Source: Rhizomicrobium palustre
GTDB lineage: Bacteria > Pseudomonadota > Alphaproteobacteria > Micropepsales > Micropepsaceae
DNA length: 64,000 nucleotides
Reading direction: 5' to 3'
Assembly: GCF_011761565.1 (NCBI RefSeq)
Contig: NZ_JAASRM010000001.1
Location: 1,116,139 to 1,180,138, forward strand
In this document: piece after piece, positions 58,717 through 64,000 of the stretch
Numbering within the stretch: the stretch's first letter is position 1
Layout: the number at the start of each line of letters is the position of its first letter
The notes under the pieces: model-generated
The model's input: only the letters and a program-made list of their open reading frames with translations
The model's database searches: none
What the model was told of the DNA's origin: nothing
Program-made: the position numbers and the translations under genes

Positions 58717-59091
58717 TCAGCCTTCTTTGGCAGGCTCCCACAATTCGATCTTGGTTCCATCGGGATCGAGGATCCAGGCAAAACGCCCGTGCTCTTCATC
58801 CATGCGCCCGAGCAAGCTCACGCCCTTGGCTTCAATCGCGGCCACCATGCCATCGAGATCCTCCACCGCGAAGTTGAGCATGAACTCGCGTGTCGAGGGC
58901 TGCATGTGAGAGGTGTCGGCCTTAAAGGGCGACCACACGACGTACCCCGGATGGACAGCAGCATCATAGCTGACCATCGCCCCGCCCCAGCTTTGTACAT
59001 CGAGCCCCAAGACCTCGCGATACCATGCCGAGAGCTTGCCCGGATCGGGCGATTTAAAAAACACACCGCCAATACCTGTTATGCGTGCCAT
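58717..59091 (-). CDS. VOC family protein (glyoxalase/bleomycin resistance type)
   Basis: 124 residues with one VOC domain: FFKSPDPGKLSAWYREVLGL at the start, then MLNFAVEDLDGMVAAIEAKG, and ILDPDGTKIELWEP at the end, where Glu is a usual metal ligand. Substrate unknown. ATG 59091 starts at MARITGIGG. It is divergent from cutA with only 39 bases between starts. Confidence 0.88.
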   Translation of the reverse strand: MARITGIGGVFFKSPDPGKLSAWYREVLGLDVQSWGGAMVSYDAAVHPGYVVWSPFKADTSHMQPSTREFMLNFAVEDLDGMVAAIEAKGVSLLGRMDEEHGRFAWILDPDGTKIELWEPAKEG

Positions 59092-59130
59092 GGCTTTTCC
59101 CGTGAGAGCCTCGCCCCTATACTGGCGGGC

Positions 59131-59484
59131 ATGAGTGAATTTGTCTTCGTCTATTCGACCTTCCCCGACCGCCAATCGGCCAGCGAAACCGCTGAGGCCC
59201 TGGTGGCCGCAAAACTGGCGGCTTGCGTCAACCTCTCGGCCCTGATGACCAGCGTCTATGAATGGGAGGGCCAGATCCGCAGCGAGCCGGAGATCGCCGC
59301 CTTCATCAAGACCCGCAGGGCTCTGGTGGATCAAGTGATCGAAGCGGCGCGCAAGACCCACCCCTATAGCGTGCCCTGTTTCCTGGTCCTCGATATTGAA
59401 AGCGGCAATGCCGATTACCTTGATTGGGCCCGCGCCCAAACTACGGCCAAAGAGGCCACAGGCCCAGGAAATCCCCCGCAATAA
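59131..59484 (+). CDS. cutA: Divalent-cation tolerance protein CutA
   Basis: 117-residue trimeric ferredoxin-like protein: FVFVYSTFPDRQSASETAEA, AACVNL (Cys about 32), YEWEGQIRSEPEIAAFIKTR and HPYSVPCFLVLDI are the family marks. Linked to copper tolerance in E. coli, but also seen as a PII-like signalling fold. The C-terminus has a short extra tail of about 15 residues. It precedes glnD by 93 bases. Confidence 0.93.
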   Translation: MSEFVFVYSTFPDRQSASETAEALVAAKLAACVNLSALMTSVYEWEGQIRSEPEIAAFIKTRRALVDQVIEAARKTHPYSVPCFLVLDIESGNADYLDWARAQTTAKEATGPGNPPQ

Positions 59485-59577
59485 CCCCACAAAACGGCAA
59501 AGCTGCCTTGCCGCTTGCCTTTAACGGCGGAGCAGCTTTTGATGCCTTATGCTCCTTGCTTTCGTAGAGGATAGACC

Positions 59578-62331
59578 GTGAGCGCGCCTGCAAAAAAAGC
59601 CCCGCGCACCGTCCCCTTGGACGGCGATATCTTGCGCCAGGATTTGACGGCGCTGGGGTCCCGCATTGCCCCGCGTGACGAGCTGCGCAAGGAGGCTCTG
59701 GTCCTTATCAAAGGCGCCTTCCAGAATGCGCGCGGCCGCATCAAGGATCAGGTGATGAGCGGCAAGCTGCATGGGCTGGAAGCGGCCCGCCAGCTTTCGG
59801 CGATTCAGGACAGCGTCATCCAGGTTCTCTACGATTTCGCGGTGAAGGAGTTTTATCCGCCCTCCAAGAAGGATGCCTCGGAACAACTTACCGTGGTGGC
59901 GACCGGTGGTTATGGCCGCGGCGAGCTGGCGCCGGGCTCCGATGTCGATCTGCTCTTCATCCGCCCCTTCAAGCCCACCGAATGGGACCAGCACGTCATC
60001 GAGTTCATTCTCTATATGTTGTGGGATCTCGGGCTGAAGGTCGGCCACGCCACCCGTTCCCTGCCCGAGTGCGTGCGCCTCGCCAAGCAGGACATCACCA
60101 TCCGCACCGCGCTTTTAGAGGCGCGGTATTTGTGGGGCGACCTCAGCCTTTATAACCAGCTCCGCAAGATGTTCTGGAGTGAGATCGCTACCGGTTCGGG
60201 CCAGGATTTCGTCGAAGCAAAGCTCGCCGAACGCGACGAGCGCCACCGTGCCCAAGGCGAAAGCCGCTATCTGGTCGAGCCCAACATCAAGGAAGGCAAA
60301 GGCGGGCTTCGCGACCTGCAGACCCTCTATTGGATCGGCAAATATCTTTATCACGTCTATGACGCCGCCGATCTTGTGCAGCACAACGTCTTCACCAAGG
60401 AAGAATACAAGACCTTCCAGAATGCCGAGGCATTTCTGTGGAATGTGCGCGTCAAGCTGCATTACCTGATGGGGCGCGCCGAAGAGCGGCTTTCCTTCGA
60501 CGCCCAGCCAGGCCTTGCCGCCGCCATGGGCTATACCGCCGAAAAGCCGCGCGAGGCGGTGGAAAATTTCATGCGCGCCTACTTCCTGGTCGCCAAGGAT
60601 GTGGGCGGGCTGACGCGCATCTTCTGCAAAGCCTTGGAAGTGCAGAACAGGAAGCGTCGCCGCTCCATCGCACGCATCATGCCGGGCTTCTTGAAGCTGC
60701 GCTCCAATTCGGATGATTTCTTTGTCGATACCGGACGGCTGAACGCCCGCCCCGACGCCTTTAAGCGCGACAAGGTCAATCTTTTGCGCCTCTTCCACAT
60801 GGCCGATACCAAGGGGATCGGCGTGCATCCCGACGCCATGCGCACGGTGACCCGTTCGCTCGACCTGATCGATGATGGTTTGCGCAATGACAAGGAGGCC
60901 AACCGGCTCTTCCTGGAGATGCTCACCTCGCGCAACGACCCGGAAAAATCCCTGAAGCGGATGAACGAGGCCGGGGTGCTTGGCCGCTTTGTGCCGGAGT
61001 TCGGACGCATCGTGGCGCTGATGCAATTCAACATGTATCACCATTATACGGTGGACGAGCATCTCATCCGTGCCGTCGGCAATGTCGCGTCCATCGAGCG
61101 CGGCGAGCACGGCAATGAGCACCCCATCGCGCACGACATGATCAAACGCATCGCGCCGCGCGAAGTGCTCTATTGCGCCATGCTGCTGCATGATATCGCC
61201 AAGGGGCTGCCGGGCGATCATTCGAAGGTCGGCGCGGACATCGCGCGCGCCTGCTGCCAGCGCTGGGGCCTTCCGGAATCGGAAACCACAAGCGTGGTCT
61301 GGCTGGTGGAGCATCACCTAGTCATGAGCGACACCGCGCAACGCCGCGATATCACTGATCCCAAGACAGTGCGCGATTTCGTGGATGTGGTGCAATCGCC
61401 CGAGCTTTTGCGCATGCTCCTGGTCCTGACCATCGCGGATATTCGCGCTGTGGGGCCGGGCGTGTGGAATGGCTGGAAAGGCCAGCTCCTACGCGAACTC
61501 TATTTCGAGGCGGAATCGGTGATGAGCGGCGGCGATTCCACCAAATCGCATTCCTCGCGCGTGGAAGAAGCCAAACAAGCCCTTACGGTTCAGCTCAAGG
61601 ATATGTCGCCGGAGGAGCGCGACCGCCAGATCTCGCGCCATTACGACAGCTATTGGCTCACGCTCGATACCGCCACCCATGAGCGCCATGCCCGCATGCT
61701 GGCCGAGGCGGACAAGAAGGGGGAGATGCTGGCGCTGGATGCCGTCAGCAACGCTTTCCGCGCCGTGACCGAAATCACCATCTACACGCCCGACCATCCC
61801 GGCCTTTTCAGCCAGGTCACGGGCGCCATCGCGGCGGCGGGCGGCTCCATCGTGGATGCCAAGGTCTTCACCACGTCAGACGGCTTCGCGCTTGACGTCT
61901 TCTCCGTGCAGGATGCCGAAAGCGGTCCCTTCGGCGATGCCGAACGCGCCCAGCGCCTCAAGCAAACCATCCTACGCATCGTGCGCGGCGAGGTGCAGCC
62001 CGAAGCGCTGTTCTCCAAGCGCCCGGTCTATAACAAGGCCTCGGCCTTCAAGGTCTCGCCACGCGTGTCCTTCGACAACGAAGCCTCACATCAGGCCACC
62101 GTCATCGAGGTGCGCGGGCGCGACCGCGTCGGCTTCCTGCATGACGTTTCCACAGCGCTGTTCGAGGCCGGGCTTTCCATTTCCTCGGCCATGATCGCCA
62201 CCTATGGCGAGCGGGTGGTGGACGTCTTCTATGTGCGCGACGGTTTTGGCCACAAAATCGTCCATACAGGGCGGCTGAAAGCGATCGAGGACATGCTGCT
62301 CAGAGCAGTGGAAGGCAACAAAACGAGCTAA
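59578..62331 (+). CDS. glnD: [Protein-PII] uridylyltransferase/uridylyl-removing enzyme
   Basis: Nitrogen sensor of 917 residues that uridylylates PII when glutamine is low and removes UMP when it is high. Domains: nucleotidyltransferase with GGYGRGELAPGSDVDLLFI (110-128), GlnD PII-UTase linker region, HD domain with MLLHDIAKGLPGDHS (about 533-547), and two ACT domains (about 735-810 and 840-912) that bind glutamine. The start is GTG 59578, behind AGAGG. trpS follows 60 bases after the stop. Confidence 0.97.
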   Translation: MSAPAKKAPRTVPLDGDILRQDLTALGSRIAPRDELRKEALVLIKGAFQNARGRIKDQVMSGKLHGLEAARQLSAIQDSVIQVLYDFAVKEFYPPSKKDASEQLTVVATGGYGRGELAPGSDVDLLFIRPFKPTEWDQHVIEFILYMLWDLGLKVGHATRSLPECVRLAKQDITIRTALLEARYLWGDLSLYNQLRKMFWSEIATGSGQDFVEAKLAERDERHRAQGESRYLVEPNIKEGKGGLRDLQTLYWIGKYLYHVYDAADLVQHNVFTKEEYKTFQNAEAFLWNVRVKLHYLMGRAEERLSFDAQPGLAAAMGYTAEKPREAVENFMRAYFLVAKDVGGLTRIFCKALEVQNRKRRRSIARIMPGFLKLRSNSDDFFVDTGRLNARPDAFKRDKVNLLRLFHMADTKGIGVHPDAMRTVTRSLDLIDDGLRNDKEANRLFLEMLTSRNDPEKSLKRMNEAGVLGRFVPEFGRIVALMQFNMYHHYTVDEHLIRAVGNVASIERGEHGNEHPIAHDMIKRIAPREVLYCAMLLHDIAKGLPGDHSKVGADIARACCQRWGLPESETTSVVWLVEHHLVMSDTAQRRDITDPKTVRDFVDVVQSPELLRMLLVLTIADIRAVGPGVWNGWKGQLLRELYFEAESVMSGGDSTKSHSSRVEEAKQALTVQLKDMSPEERDRQISRHYDSYWLTLDTATHERHARMLAEADKKGEMLALDAVSNAFRAVTEITIYTPDHPGLFSQVTGAIAAAGGSIVDAKVFTTSDGFALDVFSVQDAESGPFGDAERAQRLKQTILRIVRGEVQPEALFSKRPVYNKASAFKVSPRVSFDNEASHQATVIEVRGRDRVGFLHDVSTALFEAGLSISSAMIATYGERVVDVFYVRDGFGHKIVHTGRLKAIEDMLLRAVEGNKTS

Positions 62332-62391
62332 AGCTTGCCCCTTCGGCCCCTTCGCGGCATAACCCCTCCCTTAGTCCGAGGGTTTTCAGCC

Positions 62392-63417
62392 ATGTCCGAT
62401 ACGCCGTCCGCCCATAAGAACCTGATTTTTTCCGGCATGCAGCCGACCAACACGCTGCATCTCGGCAATTATCTGGGGGCGCTGCGCAATTGGGTGAAGC
62501 TGCAGGAACAGATGCCTTGCATCTATTGCGTGGTGGATATGCATGCCATCACGGCCGATGCGGGCTATGCCAAGCCGAAGGAGTTGCAGGCCGCCATCCG
62601 AGAGGTCACGGCCGCCTATATCGCTGCAGGCGTTGATCCGGCGCGCTCCATTCTCTTCAAGCAATCCGATGTTGCCGCCCATGCCGAGCTTGCCTGGGTC
62701 TTCAATTGCGTCGCCCGGCTCGGCTGGATGGATCGCATGACCCAATTCAAGGAAAAGAGCGGCAAGCACAAGGAACGCGCGTCGGTCGGGCTCTATACCT
62801 ACCCGACGCTGATGGCTGCCGACATCCTTGTCTATAAGGCGACCCATGTTCCGGTCGGCGAAGACCAGAAGCAGCATCTCGAGCTGACACGCGACATCGC
62901 TCAGAAGTTCAACAACGACTACAGCGCGCCGGATTTCTTCCCGCAGCCTGAGCCGTTGATCCTGGGCACTGCCACCCGCGTGATGAGCCTGCGCGATGGC
63001 GCGAAAAAAATGTCGAAGTCGGATGAAAGCGACATGTCGCGCATCAATCTCACCGATGATGCAGATGCTATCGCCGCAAAGATCCGCAAAGCTCGCACCG
63101 ATCCTAACCCGCTGCCGGACGACGAAAAAGGCCTTGAGGGCCGCCCGGAAGCCGAGAACCTGATCAACATTTATGCGGCGCTGAGCGACGAGAGCAAAGC
63201 CTCGATCATCACACGCTATGCGGGCCAGCAATTCTCCGGCTTCAAGAACGATCTGGCCGAGGTGGCGGTAGCAAAGCTCACCCCCATCGCCGCCAAAATG
63301 CGCGAGCTTCTCGCAGACCCCGCGGAAATCGACCGGATTTTGGAAAAAGGCGCCGCGCGGGCTGACGAAATCGCCGCGCCGGTGATCAAAGAGGTCAAGG
63401 CATTGGTCGGGTTCTGA
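62392..63417 (+). CDS. trpS: Tryptophanyl-tRNA synthetase
   Basis: Class Ic aminoacyl-tRNA synthetase of 341 residues. The HIGH-type motif is TLHLGNYLG (about 20-28), the KMSKS loop is [10 protein letters not shown] (about 204-213), and the [15 protein letters not shown] helix is typical of bacterial TrpRS. ATG 62392 is used; the open frame to 62335 lacks a ribosome binding site. It closely follows glnD, as in many alphaproteobacteria, but without the murJ gene often found between them. Confidence 0.96.
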   Translation: MSDTPSAHKNLIFSGMQPTNTLHLGNYLGALRNWVKLQEQMPCIYCVVDMHAITADAGYAKPKELQAAIREVTAAYIAAGVDPARSILFKQSDVAAHAELAWVFNCVARLGWMDRMTQFKEKSGKHKERASVGLYTYPTLMAADILVYKATHVPVGEDQKQHLELTRDIAQKFNNDYSAPDFFPQPEPLILGTATRVMSLRDGAKKMSKSDESDMSRINLTDDADAIAAKIRKARTDPNPLPDDEKGLEGRPEAENLINIYAALSDESKASIITRYAGQQFSGFKNDLAEVAVAKLTPIAAKMRELLADPAEIDRILEKGAARADEIAAPVIKEVKALVGF

Positions 63418-63662
63418 TCTCCCCGATTTGTGATCTGTCTGCCGGCAATGTGAGGGCGGGTTAGCTGCCCTTGCGTGCCGAAATGTCACTGTAAAACGCT
63501 TCTAAGGTACTGGTAATCTGGCATTGAGCGGCGGGAGATTTCTCGCGCAATGTTTAGAGCCTGGTTCGCAGCGGCGTGGCCCCCTACGCTTTGGCTTTTC
63601 GTACAAGCCCCCCAACGTGCGAAACGCTTCAACTGCTGCGGATCAGGCTCTATCCTCCCCCC

Positions 63663-64000
63663 ATGACAGCTGGAACGATTCTAGTGACAGGCGGCGCCAA
63701 GCGCCTTGGACGGGCCATCGTGCTCGATCTCGCCCGCCATGGGTATGACGTGGCGCTGCATTATCACGCCTCGGAAAAAGAGGCGCGCGCCACCGCCGCT
63801 GACGCCATGACCAACGGCGTCAAAGTGGCTCTTGTGAAAGGCGATCTTAGTCTTGGGGCCGAGGGGCTGGTGGAAAAAGCCGCCGCCGAACTCGGGCCAT
63901 TGACTGGCCTTGTGAACAGCGCCTCGCTATTCGAGAAAGACGATTGGTATTCGGTCAGCCGCGAAAGCTGGAATGCGCATATGGAAACTAATTTGCGCGC
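63663..64000 (+). CDS. SDR family oxidoreductase, partial (pteridine reductase-like)
   Basis: The 5' part, 112 codons, is open to the window edge. TILVTGGAKRLGRAIVLDLA holds the Rossmann TGxxxxxG with the KR of pteridine reductase/FolM-like proteins, and LVNSASLFEKDDW is the usual NxAS strand. The catalytic YxxxK lies beyond the window. Probably reduces a pteridine or related substrate; the exact activity is open. Confidence 0.85.
   Translation, partial: MTAGTILVTGGAKRLGRAIVLDLARHGYDVALHYHASEKEARATAADAMTNGVKVALVKGDLSLGAEGLVEKAAAELGPLTGLVNSASLFEKDDWYSVSRESWNAHMETNLR

Noticed and set aside
60115-61317. Minus-strand ORF of 400 codons opposite glnD
   Set aside because: Antisense shadow; the sense frame carries all GlnD domains.

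Overview
This 64 kb window is GC-rich, densely coded chromosomal DNA from an alphaproteobacterium. The lineage is inferred from the gene content: a DUF2849-cysI-DUF934 sulfite reductase cluster, DUF1491, a stand-alone DnaA domain IV protein overlapping a DUF6456 protein, a SigF/NrsF-type ECF sigma pair, two PAS/HisKA kinases in the style of Caulobacter cell-cycle kinases, and glnD close to trpS. The secreted glycoside hydrolases (GH9, GH29), a TonB receptor beside a phytase-like phosphatase and several small periplasmic proteins suit a free-living soil or plant-litter oligotroph, perhaps near Rhizomicrobium/Micropepsaceae; that placement is a guess. No rRNA, tRNA, CRISPR array, transposase or prophage was recognised.

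Layout. 1-5.7 kb: AbrB-type membrane protein, class A PBP, hybrid cluster protein (hcp) with an NsrR-like operator. 5.9-16.5 kb: GH9, the sulfite reductase cluster, LTXXQ protein, VOC protein, GH29 fucosidase, two membrane proteins, ornithine/lysine decarboxylase. 16.5-28.3 kb: DUF2336-like protein, a two-component system divergent from MipA/OmpV, a HTH-only TetR protein, prfC, two divergent PAS kinases, DUF6456 and DnaA-IV. 28.6-34.3 kb: lipoprotein, DUF4424, MerR, DUF1499 and several small membrane proteins. 34.4-37.2 kb: MXKDX-repeat gene, ECF sigma and NrsF under two facing copies of one promoter motif, then an Mrr-type protein lacking its nuclease domain. 37.4-44.3 kb: rhodanese, YafY/GST pair, a run of envelope genes with a secreted nuclease, an M56/BlaI pair. 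44.4-49.7 kb: an accessory patch around uvrB (DUF6883-DUF4926 pair, truncated XRE regulator, low-GC trypsin-like peptidase, frameshifted DUF695 gene). 49.8-53.7 kb: second MipA, three related Cys/Tyr/Arg-rich secreted mini-proteins, tdk, Rap1a/Tai-like protein, ligand-poor SodC homologue. 53.8-64 kb: TonB receptor/phytase pair, cold-shock gene, VOC, cutA, glnD, trpS and a partial SDR gene.

The recurring themes are envelope and stress sensing (NsrR-, BlaI-, YafY-, MerR- and SigF-type control, each with a visible inverted repeat or promoter motif) and scavenging of plant-derived carbon and phosphate. Several convergent or intergenic spaces carry long palindromic repeats; one family has arms TGTCATCCCGG/CCGGGATGACA. 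The most promising leads are the SigF/NrsF/MXKDX regulon, the three CDGDGD-motif mini-proteins, the nuclease-less Mrr module, the degenerate SodC and the DUF6883-DUF4926 pair. All family assignments come from motif reading without database searches.
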